64,000 nucleotides of DNA from Vibrio sp. CK2-1. Its GTDB lineage: Bacteria > Pseudomonadota > Gammaproteobacteria > Enterobacterales > Vibrionaceae. A program made the position numbers and the translations under genes. The notes beneath the pieces are model-generated. The model was not told where the DNA came from and made no database searches. It saw only the letters and a list, made by a program, of their open reading frames with translations. Location: contig NZ_JAKKCJ010000009.1 in the NCBI RefSeq assembly GCF_021726515.1, forward strand, positions 1 to 64,000. Direction: 5' to 3'. Below, in pieces: positions 27,162-37,205 of the stretch. Numbering within the stretch: the first letter of the stretch is position 1; each line of letters starts with the position of its first letter.

Positions 27162-28127
27162 ATGCACTACGATGTGTTTAACGGTGATGCGGATGGGATC
27201 ATTGCGCTGCTTCAGTTACGTTTGGCTGAACCAAAGAAAGGTCAGTTAATTACGGGTGTGAAGCGCGATATTCAATTGCTGTCTCAGGTAGTTGAAAAGG
27301 GAGATGTGACATCCGTCACAGTCTTAGATATATCTCTACAAAAGAATATTACTGCGCTTAACTCCTTGCTTGAGCAACAAATTCCTATATTTTATTGCGA
27401 TCACCATCAAAGTGGTGAAATTCCGCAATCTCCATACCTCACTTCTTTAATCAATCTTGATGCTGAAACTTGCACTAGTTTGTTGATCAGTCAACACTTA
27501 AAAGGTCAATTTCAAATCTGGGCGATTGCTGGGGCCTTTGGCGATAATATGACAAAGCGCGCCATGGCTTTATCGCGTCAAAGTGGTTTAACAAGCTCTC
27601 AAATTACCTTCCTAAAAGAGCTTGGGACATTGATTAATTACAATGGCTACGGCGCGAGCTTGGCCGATCTTCATATTACTCCTACTGAGCTTTTTCAAAC
27701 GCTACTCACTTACACCAATCCATTTGATTTATTGGATGACACCTCATCAGTTTTTTATCAATTAAAAGCCGGTTACGAGCAAGATCTGGCTCTGTTAAAA
27801 AATATTAAAGCCACTTTTTCTGCGGAAGACTACGAAGTTTTCTTATTACCTAACGCTGCTTGGGCGAGACGTATCAGTGGTGATTTTGGTAATCAATTAG
27901 CGAATCAAAATCCAGACAAAGCGTTTGCCGTGTTAACGCTTAATGAAAATCAAACTGATTATACGGTGAGTGTTCGCGCGCCATTAAATCGTCGAGAAGG
28001 GGCGGATGAAGTGTGTAACCAGTTTGCAACCGGTGGTGGACGACGCGCTGCAGCAGGGATTAATGCATTACCGATCGGTCTGGTTGATAAGTTTGTTGAA
28101 ATTATGGCAAAGAGATTTGAGTGCTGA
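27162..28127 (+). CDS. DHH-family phosphoesterase
   Basis: Manganese-dependent phosphoesterase-like protein (321 aa). The N-terminal FNGDADGIIAL and CDHHQSGEIP carry the metal-binding Asp and His residues of the DHH domain, and FATGGGRRAAAGI near the C-terminus is the DHHA1-type substrate loop. The family includes nanoRNases and c-di-AMP or polyphosphate hydrolases; the substrate here is not known. It stands alone between repeat-filled gaps, just downstream of ugd. AAAGGA precedes the ATG. Confidence 0.85.
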   Translation: MHYDVFNGDADGIIALLQLRLAEPKKGQLITGVKRDIQLLSQVVEKGDVTSVTVLDISLQKNITALNSLLEQQIPIFYCDHHQSGEIPQSPYLTSLINLDAETCTSLLISQHLKGQFQIWAIAGAFGDNMTKRAMALSRQSGLTSSQITFLKELGTLINYNGYGASLADLHITPTELFQTLLTYTNPFDLLDDTSSVFYQLKAGYEQDLALLKNIKATFSAEDYEVFLLPNAAWARRISGDFGNQLANQNPDKAFAVLTLNENQTDYTVSVRAPLNRREGADEVCNQFATGGGRRAAAGINALPIGLVDKFVEIMAKRFEC

Positions 28128-28473
28128 GATGCAAAGGTGGTTGCGAGTGGCGTAAAAAGCTAAGAGCAGAGCCGGGTTACGAGGAGGTTTCACTCGGGAG
28201 CCGAAAAGCTAAAAGTGAACGCTAAAATTGAGCGTCATCCTTGAGGATCCTTAGCGACATCGAGGATCTATATACAGCGCGTGGTGAGTAGATTCCCGCT
28301 CTCGCTAAGGCTCGTCAGGAATGACGTTTTTTGGTTGGGTGCAAAACAGATCCGGGGTGTGAGGACGTTGCACTCGGGCGTAGAAAAGATGGTAGCGTGT
28401 AACGTGGAAGAGCAAAGCGATCGCTGTTTGCTCTTCCTAGGAACTAGAAACTAGGGCCTTTTTTCTATTCGAA
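28128..28473. repeat. Repeat-rich intergenic region (346 bp)
   Basis: It contains AGAGCAGAGCCGGGTTACGA and GGAGCCGAAAAGCTAAAAG units, a GTCATCCTTGAGGATCC / GGAATGACG paired hairpin (28234-28326), another AGCCGG/GGTAGCGTG unit and a CCTAGGAACTAGAAACTAGG copy at 28435-28455. No gene is seen. Confidence 0.6.
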
Positions 28474-30504
28474 TCACGAAGCAACAACCCTATTCCTACC
28501 GCTAGTTTTAGCTTGATAAAGAGCTATATCAGCTTGCTTGAGCATGTTATCGATATTCGATATATCAGGTGTTATCGCTACAATTCCAATCGATAAAGTA
28601 ACATTTAATGTTTCACCGCCTGAAATTTCAATAGGTTGCTCTGATACCACTTTTCGAATGTTTTCGGCTAGTTTTAGTGCTTCTTCTTGAGTATCCGTGG
28701 TGACAACCGCAAATTCCTCTCCGCCTAAGCGTGCAAATATATCACTGCCCCCTATATGCTGCTGTATGGTTAGGCTCATTTGTTGTAAAACCATATCGCC
28801 AATATCATGTCCATAGCCATCATTGACTTGCTTAAAGTGATCGATATCGATCATTAACAATGATAATGGTTCTTGGGTTGCCAAGTGGCGTTTGAAAATA
28901 GGAGTCACTCGTTCAAAAAAGTGTCGTCGGTTGCTGATCCCTGTGAGTACATCGGTATGAGCAATGTATTCAAGTCGTTTTTCTAGTTCAATTCGGTCTG
29001 TAATATCGAATGCTGAAGTTCGAGCAACGGCAAAATTCCCCTCATTAAAAATGGAAACTGCGGAGGTTGAAACAAAGAAGGTTTCCCCTTGCTTAGTTTC
29101 GACTTCTAAAATTATACCGCTAATTTCTTGTTCGTTAGGTAACAGCTCTAAAAATGCTTGGAATGTCTTTTGGCTTGCTGGTGTTAGGAATCGATCAAAA
29201 GATTGGCCGATGACTTCTTCTTTGTCATAACCCAACCAGTTTAGCTCGGTTTGGTTAATACGAGTAACGGTGCCATTTGCATCTAAGCTATGGTAGCCAC
29301 ATGGTGCATTTTCATATAAGTCGTGAAGTTCAGCACTGATGCGACGGTGTGTTGTACGGCGAAATTTCTTTTGTTCAGAGTGGCTGATCAAAAGAAAGAT
29401 CAAGACAGAGCTTACTAGATAGAGCAAGCATAATATCAGTTGCCAAACGGGGTTATAGAAAAGAGAGTTTTCATGAATCGTTTCATTAGGTAGGAAGATG
29501 ACTAACTTCCAATTCGTATTGGCAATTGAATTTTCAGACACCGGAAAATTTTGTTCAGTAAGGGTGTTAAGTTCTGGGGTCTCAATGGCGCTGAAATCTA
29601 ATGGTTCAATATTTTGGTAGCGGAATAAACCTTTGCGTGTTTTTAGCAACCCACTGTCATTAGCTGAAATAGTTGGCCAAGCTAGTGGGTAACGTTGTTC
29701 GAAATCTTTTTCTGGCTCTCCCAGGCTGTGTCCCCATTCATTGCTTCGGTCATGGTTGCTTAACCAATAACCTTGACCATCAATAATCATTCCCTGACCA
29801 TTAATACGTAACTTACTTTGGTGACGAAAGTTTTCAAGTAAGTCATTAGCCATGTAATTGAGGATGACGACGGCAATAGCCTCTCCATTTTTATCTAAAA
29901 CCTGAGTAGCAAATCGTAACGTTGGCTTATAAGGGACTTCGATTTCACCGTTTTCTATATTGAGGTCCATTCTAGAGATATAGATCTCTCCGGGTTTTAA
30001 TGATAATGACTCTTGAAAGTAATATCGGAGGTTTTTGTTTTGTAATTGGCTGATATCTGTTTGAGTGGAGATTCCATCATCATAATCGACTCGAACCAGT
30101 TCGTTACCTTGGAGATCAAAAAGCCTAATTTGATCATAATACTGAAAGGCTTGAGTTAAGTTAGAAAATAACCCAACGACATTTATGCTGTCTTGAACTG
30201 TAGGGTGATCAATATAATCAGTAATGACTTTAGCTTTAGATACCATGTGTAAAACGGTGAGTTGTACCTTCATTTCTTTTTGTAGAGCGTTTTTAGTCGT
30301 GGCAACAAAAGCTTCTTCTTGAGCGAGTAACTTACGTTCTAAGTTTTGGGTATAGGTGTGATACCAATAGGCTCCTAACGCCAAACAAAGTAGAGTGAAG
30401 GCAGTCCAGATAAGGCTAAAGCGCTTTAATATATTGGTTTGTACTCGTTTGTTTTTAAGTTCGTCTTCTTCTAAATGAGCAAAAGTCGTATCTAGCTGAG
30501 GCAT
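28474..30504 (-). CDS. Membrane-bound PAS-GGDEF diguanylate cyclase with periplasmic sensor
   Basis: Makes c-di-GMP. From the chosen ATG: a TM helix near residues 25-45 (LIWTAFTLLCLALGAYWY), a roughly 280-residue periplasmic Cache-like sensor, a second TM (LILCLLYLVSSVLIFLLISH), a PAS domain (YENAPCGYHSLDANGTVTRI) and a C-terminal GGDEF domain with ARLGGEEFAVV, so the active site is intact. The inhibitory I-site R-x-x-D upstream of GGEEF is missing (GGSD instead). The frame stays open to 30735, but those 77 codons partly lie in intergenic repeat DNA and do not look like protein, so I start at the Met of MPQLDTTF. Confidence 0.85.
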   Translation of the reverse strand: MPQLDTTFAHLEEDELKNKRVQTNILKRFSLIWTAFTLLCLALGAYWYHTYTQNLERKLLAQEEAFVATTKNALQKEMKVQLTVLHMVSKAKVITDYIDHPTVQDSINVVGLFSNLTQAFQYYDQIRLFDLQGNELVRVDYDDGISTQTDISQLQNKNLRYYFQESLSLKPGEIYISRMDLNIENGEIEVPYKPTLRFATQVLDKNGEAIAVVILNYMANDLLENFRHQSKLRINGQGMIIDGQGYWLSNHDRSNEWGHSLGEPEKDFEQRYPLAWPTISANDSGLLKTRKGLFRYQNIEPLDFSAIETPELNTLTEQNFPVSENSIANTNWKLVIFLPNETIHENSLFYNPVWQLILCLLYLVSSVLIFLLISHSEQKKFRRTTHRRISAELHDLYENAPCGYHSLDANGTVTRINQTELNWLGYDKEEVIGQSFDRFLTPASQKTFQAFLELLPNEQEISGIILEVETKQGETFFVSTSAVSIFNEGNFAVARTSAFDITDRIELEKRLEYIAHTDVLTGISNRRHFFERVTPIFKRHLATQEPLSLLMIDIDHFKQVNDGYGHDIGDMVLQQMSLTIQQHIGGSDIFARLGGEEFAVVTTDTQEEALKLAENIRKVVSEQPIEISGGETLNVTLSIGIVAITPDISNIDNMLKQADIALYQAKTSGRNRVVAS

Positions 30505-30609
30505 GAGGTTATATTCACCTAAAGTATGAATGACATTGAAATCACTTTGAGTATAAGTTGATGAGGTAGAAATAAAAACAATAAAAATAAAGAGTCTATA
30601 TAAGAATCT

Positions 30610-30898
30610 AGTAGTATATTTCGAGTTGCGTGGAAAAGCTAAGGGCAGAGCCGGGGTAGCGGGGGACGAGGACGTTTCACTCGGGAGCCGAAAAGATGGT
30701 AGCGTGTTTCGAGTTGCGTGTAACGTAGAAAGCAAAGCGTTCGCTGTTTGCTTTTCCTAGGGACCAGAAACTAGGGCCTAGGGACTTTCTTTCTATTCGA
30801 GCCACGATAAGCGAAGCGCCCGAGTTACGAGATTCGATTGTTTTTTTACTCGTAACCCGAAGCGAAGCGCACTCGGATCTCGCAACAATCTTTTCCTT
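30610..30898. repeat. Repeat block between the cyclase gene and envC
   Basis: Contains GAGTTGCGTGGAAAAGC, GGAGCCGAAAAGATGGTAGC, two GAGTTGCGTGTAACG-like units, CCTAGGGACCAGAAACTAGG and several CGAGCCACGA / CGAGTTACGAG copies facing each other. Nothing here looks coding in either strand. Confidence 0.55.
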
Positions 30899-32059
30899 TT
30901 ACTTCAACCAACTTCTAGGATTCTGCGCCTGACTATTACGGCGGATCTCAAAATACAGTGAAGGCCGTGATTGTCCACCTGTGTTACCGGCAAGTGCGAT
31001 GGTTTCGCCTGCTGCAACCACATCACCATCTTTCTTCAACAATGTTTGGTTATAGCCATATAAGGTCATGTCGCCTTTACCATGGTCGATCAGTAGTACT
31101 AAACCGTATCCACGTAGCCACTCGGCAAATACCACTTTTCCTGAATGAACCGCTTTGACTGTTTCGCCTTGTTTGGCATTGATTACAATACCTTTCCAGG
31201 TAATTTGTCCGCTTTGTGAGGTGCCGTAGTTATGCAGAATGCTGCCTTGTAGAGGCCAAGGGAGTTTGCCTCGGTAGGCGGATAAACCATTCATTGGTGA
31301 CACATTACGCTTGGCCGCTTTGGCTATTTCGGCTTTTAAGCGGTTTTCGTTGCGACGTAGTTCGGCCAGTTTGCTTTGGTTGCTACGGATATTGCCCTGA
31401 ATTTTATTAACGGTGCCTTTACGTTGGCTTTGCGCTTTAACCAAATCATCACGCTTGGCTTTTTTGTTAGCAAGCAGGGTCGATTGGCGGTTTTCTTCTT
31501 CTGAAAGTTGGCGCTCTTTTTCGGTTAATTCACTTTGTGTTTTCGCTAAAGCTTCAATCGCTTCTGTTCGTGCTTGAGCTAAGTGTTGAAAGTATTGGCT
31601 AATACGATCCATCTTTTCTGCGTCACCGCCTTGAATGAGCTGAGGTAGGTTATTGCTACGGCTGGTGAGGTAGTATGTTTTGATGAGTTGTTCGAGCGTG
31701 TCAGTTTGCTGTTGTTTGGTTTGTTCTAACTGACGCTTTTGAGATTTTAATTCGGTTAAGTTGGCTTGAACTTGTGATAATTCTCGTTCGTTACTGCGGA
31801 TTTCTTGGCCTAGTTTTGAGATCGCCACTTCGTGGTTTTTTAGTTCGCTTTGTAATTGGTTTAGTTTTTTTTGCTGAGAGCTTAACGATGAGGTTTGGCG
31901 AGATATTTCAGCAGATACGCCTTTTAGCTCTTCTTTAGATGCTGCATGAGCGGAAGTGGTAAAAAGAGAAAAACAGCTAAGCAGAGCGCAGAGAAAAGCG
32001 CCAGAAAACGAAACACGTAAGCTGGCGCTTGAATTAGATACTGACGAAGTCATTGTCAT
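30899..32059 (-). CDS. envC: Murein hydrolase activator EnvC
   Basis: Periplasmic activator of cell-separation amidases. The N-terminus is a signal peptide (FLCALLSCFSLFTTSAHA). A long coiled coil fills residues about 30-230 (many Q/E/K/L heptads), and the C-terminal LytM (M23-like) domain contains LPWPLQGSILHNYGT and GLVLLIDHGKGDMTLYGYNQ. The metal-binding HxH of active LytM enzymes is absent, as expected for an activator. The ATG at 32059 is preferred; an in-frame TTG lies 18 nt upstream. It is followed in Vibrio-like order by gpmM on the same strand. Its amidase partner AmiB is encoded at 62696. Confidence 0.93.
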   Translation of the reverse strand: MTMTSSVSNSSASLRVSFSGAFLCALLSCFSLFTTSAHAASKEELKGVSAEISRQTSSLSSQQKKLNQLQSELKNHEVAISKLGQEIRSNERELSQVQANLTELKSQKRQLEQTKQQQTDTLEQLIKTYYLTSRSNNLPQLIQGGDAEKMDRISQYFQHLAQARTEAIEALAKTQSELTEKERQLSEEENRQSTLLANKKAKRDDLVKAQSQRKGTVNKIQGNIRSNQSKLAELRRNENRLKAEIAKAAKRNVSPMNGLSAYRGKLPWPLQGSILHNYGTSQSGQITWKGIVINAKQGETVKAVHSGKVVFAEWLRGYGLVLLIDHGKGDMTLYGYNQTLLKKDGDVVAAGETIALAGNTGGQSRPSLYFEIRRNSQAQNPRSWLK

Positions 32060-32216
32060 AAACGAAACATTTCCCAAGAATGAGGCTCACCGTGTTGATG
32101 AGCCTTGTTCTATACCAGAAAGAAGGCCTAAATTAAGGCAATTCTTTGGGTACAAATTGTATAGAAAGCCTGATGAAGCGTAATGATATATCAGACAAAC
32201 ATACAATTGATAGGGA

Positions 32217-33761
32217 TTATTTTAGATTAACAATAACCTGACCTGTCATTTCTGCAGGGATTTCCATACCAGTTAATTCAAGCATGGTTGGTGCTAGATC
32301 TGACAGCTTACCACCTTGTTTGAATTCAAGATCTTTATTGCCCACGTAAACTAGTGGAACAGGAAGACTTGTGTGAGCAGTGTGAACGCCGCCTGTTTCA
32401 GGGTCGATCATCATTTCTGCGTTACCGTGGTCGGCAGTAATTAATAGCTGACCATCCACTTCTTTAATCGCTTCAACCACACGACCGATACATTCATCAA
32501 CGGCTTCACACGCTTTCACTGCTGCATCATAAACACCAGTGTGACCAACCATGTCGCCATTTGGGTAGTTACAAATGATCGTATCGAACTTGCCAGATTT
32601 GATTGCCGCAACAAGCTTGTCGGTTAGCTCAGGTGCGCTCATTTCTGGTTGCATGTCGTAAGTCGCCACTTTTGGAGAAGCAACCAATTGACGCTCTTCG
32701 CCTTCAAATTCGTTTTCTTTACCGCCATTGAAGAAGAAAGTAACGTGCGCGTATTTTTCAGTTTCAGAAATACGTAGTTGAGTTTTGCCACATTTAGACA
32801 ACCACTCACCGTAAGTGTTTTCTAGTGATGCTGGTGGGAATGCGCAAAGCAGTGGGATGTCTGCTGCGTATTGAGTCAGCATTACAAAGTCGATGCTTGG
32901 GAATACTTCACGCTCAAAGTCGCTAAATTCAGGTACGAAAGTACGAGTGATTTCACGCGCACGGTCAGCACGGTAGTTCATGAAGATAACCGCGTCGCCA
33001 TCTACGATAGCCGCACTTGCTTGACCTTCAGCACGGATCTCAGTTGCTTGAACGAACTCATCGTTTTCTTCACGAGCGTAAGCCGCTTCTAAACCTGCGG
33101 TTGCAGAATCAAAAGTGAATTCAGCTTTCGCTTGAGTTAATAAGTCGTAAGATTTTTGCACGCGATCCCAGTTGTTATCACGATCCATTGCGTAGTAACG
33201 ACCGATAAGAGAAGCAATGCGGCCTTCTTCTAGGTTTAACTCAGCAAATAAATCTTGGAAGCGTTGTAGAGAATTGTTCGCACTACGTGGCGGAGTATCA
33301 CGGCCATCAAGGAAAGCGTGAACGTAAACTTTCTTAGCACCACGCTCAGCAGCCATTTGTACAGCAGAGTAGATATGATCTTCATGGCTGTGTACGCCAC
33401 CTGGAGACATAAGACCCATGATGTGAACAGCTTTACCAGCCGCTACTGCTTTATCAATCGCGTTGGCTAGCGCTGGTGTGTCTTTGAACTCACCGTCAGC
33501 GATAGATTTAGTAATACGAGTAAGGTCTTGGTAAACCACGCGGCCAGCGCCGATATTAGTGTGGCCAACTTCAGAGTTACCCATTTGACCGTCAGGTAGA
33601 CCAACATCGAAACCTGATGCAGAGATTAGGGTGTTTGGTTGGTTAGCAAATAAACCATCTAAAACTGGTGTGTTTGCGTTTGCGATAGCATTGTTGCTGT
33701 TGTCTTCGCGGTAACCCCAACCATCAAGAATCACTAGAGCCATTGGCTTCTTATTTGACAT
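32217..33761 (-). CDS. gpmM: 2,3-bisphosphoglycerate-independent phosphoglycerate mutase
   Basis: Interconverts 3- and 2-phosphoglycerate in glycolysis using two Mn2+ ions and a phosphoserine. [13 protein letters not shown] is at the N-terminus, the catalytic Ser is in [25 protein letters not shown] and the metal site [13 protein letters not shown] follow. Length is 514 aa, normal. The ATG at 33761 has GAGG 8 nt upstream; a TTG two codons earlier is less likely. Divergent from yibN across a repeat-filled gap. Confidence 0.97.
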   Translation of the reverse strand: MSNKKPMALVILDGWGYREDNSNNAIANANTPVLDGLFANQPNTLISASGFDVGLPDGQMGNSEVGHTNIGAGRVVYQDLTRITKSIADGEFKDTPALANAIDKAVAAGKAVHIMGLMSPGGVHSHEDHIYSAVQMAAERGAKKVYVHAFLDGRDTPPRSANNSLQRFQDLFAELNLEEGRIASLIGRYYAMDRDNNWDRVQKSYDLLTQAKAEFTFDSATAGLEAAYAREENDEFVQATEIRAEGQASAAIVDGDAVIFMNYRADRAREITRTFVPEFSDFEREVFPSIDFVMLTQYAADIPLLCAFPPASLENTYGEWLSKCGKTQLRISETEKYAHVTFFFNGGKENEFEGEERQLVASPKVATYDMQPEMSAPELTDKLVAAIKSGKFDTIICNYPNGDMVGHTGVYDAAVKACEAVDECIGRVVEAIKEVDGQLLITADHGNAEMMIDPETGGVHTAHTSLPVPLVYVGNKDLEFKQGGKLSDLAPTMLELTGMEIPAEMTGQVIVNLK

Positions 33762-33767
33762 GTTCAA

Positions 33768-34363
33768 ACCTCGTTTAATTTAAAAAACTGCACTGAGCGT
33801 AATTTTACTACATTTTTCGCTCTAAACTGTAGGGTAAGATCAATTTAACCAGCCTCACCCCTTCGGTGTCACATTTATCTGGTGCTAATTTTCAAGCTAT
33901 GAGCGCATTATGCCTAATAATTAGTCTAGATGAAAATCGAATTAAACGATGGGTTTGATAGGTGGGGAAGCGAAAAGCAGAGCCGAGGGACGGGGACGCT
34001 TTGCTCGAGATCCGAAAAGATTAAAAGACGGTAGCGTGTTGCGAGTTTCGTGTTGATTTTCTCGTTTCTCGTTTCTCGTAGCTCGGTAAAGCGAAAAGCG
34101 AAAAGCGAAAAGCGAAAAGCGAGAGCGGGGTGGCGTGTAAAATCAGCGTTCGCGGTTTGCTCTTCCTAGAAACCAGGAACCAGGGACTAGAAACTTTACC
34201 CTAGCCACGAGCAGCGAAGCGCCCGAGCTACGAGCCTCGAAAATAGATCTAAATCGTCTTTTCCACCTTTACTCTCGCCACTTGCCGCTTTGCCCGTTAT
34301 ACTCTGGCCTTTCTAATATTTGGCTGTGGATGTTCCCAGCTAGTGCATTTATGAGTGTAGGGC
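33768..34363. repeat. Repeat-rich region with a GCGAAAA tandem repeat (about 600 bp)
   Basis: The first 180 bp next to gpmM hold no repeat and probably its promoter. From 33960 the usual dispersed units follow (AAGCAGAGCCGAGGGACGGG, GATCCGAAAAGATTAAAAG, TTTCTCGTTTCTCGTAGC). 34091-34118 is four tandem copies of GCGAAAA plus a fifth partial one. CCTAGAAACCAGGAACCAGG and CGAGCAGCGAAGCGCCCGAG complete the block. No gene is seen. Confidence 0.6.
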
Positions 34364-34819
34364 ATGCAAGAATATATCGAATTTTTTCAACAGAACATGA
34401 TTTTGTCTTTAGTTTGGGTTGCTGTGTTAGCTGCTCTAGTCGCGACTATCTTTAAGTCATCAACCGCTAAATATAAAACAATCGGTGCGAGTGAATTAAC
34501 GAACCTTATTAACCGTGAAGATGGTGTTGTGGTTGATATTCGTACTAACGATGAGTTTAAACGTGGTCATATTGCGGGCTCAGTTCACATTTTACCATCT
34601 GAAATCAAATCTGGTGCCATCACTAACATTGAAAAATACAAAGCGGCCCCAATTATTGTTGTATGCAAGACAGGTCAAACGTCACACGAAAGTGCTAACC
34701 TGTTAGCGAAAGCCGGCTTTGAAAAAGTGAACATGCTGAAAAATGGTATGACGGCTTGGAATGAAAATAACTTACCTTTGGTTTCTGATAAGCCAGCAAG
34801 TAAGAAAGGTAAGAAGTAA
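34364..34819 (+). CDS. yibN: Membrane-anchored rhodanese-like protein YibN
   Basis: 151 aa with one N-terminal membrane helix (LSLVWVAVLAALVATIF) and a single rhodanese domain: VVVDIRTNDEFKRGHIAGS and the active-site loop VVCKTGQTS, where the Cys would carry the persulfide. The tail is Lys-rich. In E. coli and Vibrio yibN precedes secB, as here (115 nt spacing). The precise cellular role is not established; sulfur transfer or a link with membrane protein insertion has been discussed for the family. Confidence 0.9.
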   Translation: MQEYIEFFQQNMILSLVWVAVLAALVATIFKSSTAKYKTIGASELTNLINREDGVVVDIRTNDEFKRGHIAGSVHILPSEIKSGAITNIEKYKAAPIIVVCKTGQTSHESANLLAKAGFEKVNMLKNGMTAWNENNLPLVSDKPASKKGKK

Positions 34820-34934
34820 TCACGGTTCTCGATGGCTCGATTCTCATTACTCGAGCCACTAGAAGCGCAGCGTTCAAGTAGCGAAGCGCTCGATAATCGA
34901 TAAAATATTTTAATTTAATAAGGATGACTCCATC

Positions 34935-35396
34935 ATGGCTGAAGCAGCACCTCAAGAACAACAGAACTTCACTATTCAACGTATCTTCCTAAAAGATCTT
35001 TCTTTTGAAGCACCAACGGCACCACAAATGTTCCAAAAAGAATGGGAACCAGATGTGAAGCTAGACTTAGACACACAAAGCCGTGAGCTAGGTGAGAATG
35101 TTTATGAAGTGGTTCTTCGTTTAACCGTTACAGTTAAAAACGCTGAAGAAGTGGCTTTCCTATGTGAAATCCAACAAGGTGGTATTTTTACTGCTGAGAA
35201 TATGGAAGAAGGTCAACTAGCACATTGTCTAGGTGCATTCTGCCCGAATATCCTATTCCCATACGCTCGTGAAACAGTTTCTAGCCTAGTGGTTAAAGGT
35301 ACGTTCCCACAATTGAACCTAGCACCAGTTAACTTTGATGCGTTGTTCATGAACTACCTACAGCAACAAGCTGAGCAAGCACCACAAGAAGCGTAA
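34935..35396 (+). CDS. secB: Protein-export chaperone SecB
   Basis: Tetrameric chaperone that holds unfolded precursors and hands them to SecA. The sequence has [16 protein letters not shown], a negatively charged strand region, [20 protein letters not shown] and the conserved [11 protein letters not shown]. Length (153 aa) is normal. AAGGATG lies before the ATG. Followed by a hairpin terminator, so it is not necessarily co-transcribed with gpsA, unlike in E. coli. Confidence 0.97.
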   Translation: MAEAAPQEQQNFTIQRIFLKDLSFEAPTAPQMFQKEWEPDVKLDLDTQSRELGENVYEVVLRLTVTVKNAEEVAFLCEIQQGGIFTAENMEEGQLAHCLGAFCPNILFPYARETVSSLVVKGTFPQLNLAPVNFDALFMNYLQQQAEQAPQEA

Positions 35397-35424
35397 TATC
35401 GCTTTTTAATCTCAAGCTAAACTA

Positions 35425-35455
35425 AAAGAGCGAAGACAGCAGTGTCTCGCTCTTT
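35425..35455 (+). terminator. Terminator after secB
   Basis: AAAGAGCG pairs with CGCTCTTT, and an inner GACA/TGTC stem closes a GCAG loop. The T-tail is short (TTTGTGCTT). It starts 28 nt after the secB stop. Confidence 0.6.
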
Positions 35456-35794
35456 GTGCTTACAGGCTCGTTACTCGTAGCTAGGTCGCTTCGCTTCTCG
35501 AAAGCCGAAGAGAGATTGTATCGAGTTAGGTGTTTCGAGTTGCCTGTAACAGTGGGTACTAAACGTTATTCGTCATCCTGAATAGCGACGTAGGAGCGTA
35601 GTTCAGGATTTCCTTGCGTGATTCGAATGCTCTTTTCTCGTACATGAAGTGTTTATGTAACATGCAGCAAAAGCAGCTTGCTTCGTATGACGAGTTGCGT
35701 GTAATAGCAAAGTTATCCTCTTGTCTTTTTCGACATACGAGTAACGAACAGCGAAGCGCTCGAGCAACGCTATTAACTATTTAAAGGTCTCACC
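35456..35794. repeat. Repeat-rich gap between secB and gpsA
   Basis: Holds CTCGTAGCTAGGTCGCTTCG, GAGTTGCGTGTAACAG-like units and one single hairpin unit of the GTCATCCTGAA family at 35572-35614 (GTCATCCTGAATAGCGACGT, then TTCAGGAT). CGAGTAACGAACAGCGAAGC lies just before gpsA, with AAAGG as its ribosome site. Confidence 0.55.
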
Positions 35795-36817
35795 ATGACA
35801 AATTCAACTGCCAATAATGATGTCGTAATGACAGTGATCGGTGCTGGTTCATACGGTACTTCGTTAGCGATTGCTTTAGCACGTAATGGCTCTAAAGTGA
35901 TTTTATGGGGGCATGAGCCTGCGCATATGGCGGCTTTAGAGCAAGACCGTTCTAATGAAGAGTTTCTACCTGGCATTGATTTTCCAGAGTCATTGATTAT
36001 TGAATCGGATTTGTCGAAAGCGGTTGCCGCGAGTCGAGATTTGCTGGTGGTCGTGCCGAGTCATGTATTTGGTATCGTATTAAACAATTTAAAGCCTCAT
36101 TTGCGTAGTGATACTCGTATTTGCTGGGCAACCAAAGGTTTAGAGCCTGAAACCGGACGCTTGTTAAAAGATGTCGCGCATGACGTGCTCGGCGATCAAA
36201 TACCTCTTGCAGTATTGTCGGGGCCGACATTTGCTAAAGAATTAGCGGCAGGTATGCCGACTGCGATTGCGGTCGCGTCACCAGATGCTGAGTTTGTTAA
36301 AGATCTTCAAGAAACCATTCACTGCAGTAAATCTCTTCGTGTGTATGCCAATAATGACTTTACGGGCATGCAACTTGGTGGCGCTGTGAAGAATGTCATT
36401 GCGATTGGCGCAGGAATGTCCGATGGTATTGGCTTTGGTGCCAATGCTCGTACCGCATTAATTACTCGCGGTCTTGCCGAAATGTGTCGTTTAGGCGCAG
36501 CATTAGGCGCTCAACCAGAAACCTTTATGGGAATGGCTGGCTTAGGTGACTTAGTGCTGACTTGTACTGATAACCAATCGCGTAACCGTCGTTTTGGCTT
36601 AGCACTAGGTAAAGGTAAAGATGTCGATACCGCGCAGCTTGAAATTGGCCAAGTGGTGGAAGGTTACCGAAACACCAAAGAAGTTTGGCTACTAGCCGAC
36701 AGAATGGGTGTTGAAATGCCGATTGTTGAACAAATTTATCAAGTACTGTATCAAGGAAAAGATGCCCGTCTCGCCGCGCAAGATTTGTTAGCAAGACAGA
36801 AGAAAGCGGAAGGGTAA
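35795..36817 (+). CDS. gpsA: Glycerol-3-phosphate dehydrogenase [NAD(P)+]
   Basis: Reduces dihydroxyacetone phosphate to sn-glycerol 3-phosphate for phospholipid synthesis. The N-terminal Rossmann loop is [17 protein letters not shown], followed by [15 protein letters not shown] and the catalytic Lys in [17 protein letters not shown]. The C-terminal domain has [20 protein letters not shown]. Length is 340 aa. The order secB-gpsA-cysE is conserved in gammaproteobacteria. A strong AAAGG site precedes the ATG. Confidence 0.97.
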   Translation: MTNSTANNDVVMTVIGAGSYGTSLAIALARNGSKVILWGHEPAHMAALEQDRSNEEFLPGIDFPESLIIESDLSKAVAASRDLLVVVPSHVFGIVLNNLKPHLRSDTRICWATKGLEPETGRLLKDVAHDVLGDQIPLAVLSGPTFAKELAAGMPTAIAVASPDAEFVKDLQETIHCSKSLRVYANNDFTGMQLGGAVKNVIAIGAGMSDGIGFGANARTALITRGLAEMCRLGAALGAQPETFMGMAGLGDLVLTCTDNQSRNRRFGLALGKGKDVDTAQLEIGQVVEGYRNTKEVWLLADRMGVEMPIVEQIYQVLYQGKDARLAAQDLLARQKKAEG

Positions 36818-37205
36818 ATAGCGAGCCGCGGTTTTCTATCCCGTATCTCGTTGCTAGGCCGCTTCGCTTCTCGTAACTCGAAAAAGCGAAAGAGTGCTCC
36901 GAGCTTCGAGTACGCTTCGCTCCAGAGCCGAAAAGACGGTAGCGAGTTACGTGTTTCGAGTTGCGTGTAACAGCGATCGTTAGACGTTACTCGTCATCCT
37001 GAATAGCGACGTAGGAGCGTAGTTCAGGATCTCCTAACGTGATTGCGTTATCTATTGGCTGTTGGGTTAAGCTGAAACGCGATCGCGGAGCAACTCTTCC
37101 TAGAAATCAGGAACTAGGACTAGGAACTTTACCCGAGCCACGAGCAGCGAAGCACCCGATAGACGAAATCCGAGTTTTACTAGGGACCAGTATCTAGGAA
37201 CATAT
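36818..37205. repeat. Repeat-rich gap between gpsA and cysE
   Basis: Contains TCTCGTAACTCGAAAAAGCG, GAGCCGAAAAGACGGTAGCG, GAGTTGCGTGTAACAGCG, one GTCATCCTGAA hairpin unit at 36993-37034, and CTAGAAATCAGGAACTAGG plus CTAGGGACCAGTATCTAGG just before cysE. The last copy ends only a few bases from the cysE start, so the repeat must form part of the cysE leader. Confidence 0.55.

Noticed and set aside
31956..32183. 75-codon plus-strand frame over the envC start
   Set aside because: It is antisense to the envC signal peptide, has no ribosome site and no family-like sequence.
34027..34038. GACGGTAGCGTG, one base from the ops (RfaH-recruiting) element; similar copies at 28388 and 30695
   Set aside because: The motif is part of the dispersed GAGCCGAAAAGA(T/C)GGTAGCG repeat, occurs before unrelated or oppositely oriented genes, and is not upstream of the polysaccharide operons.
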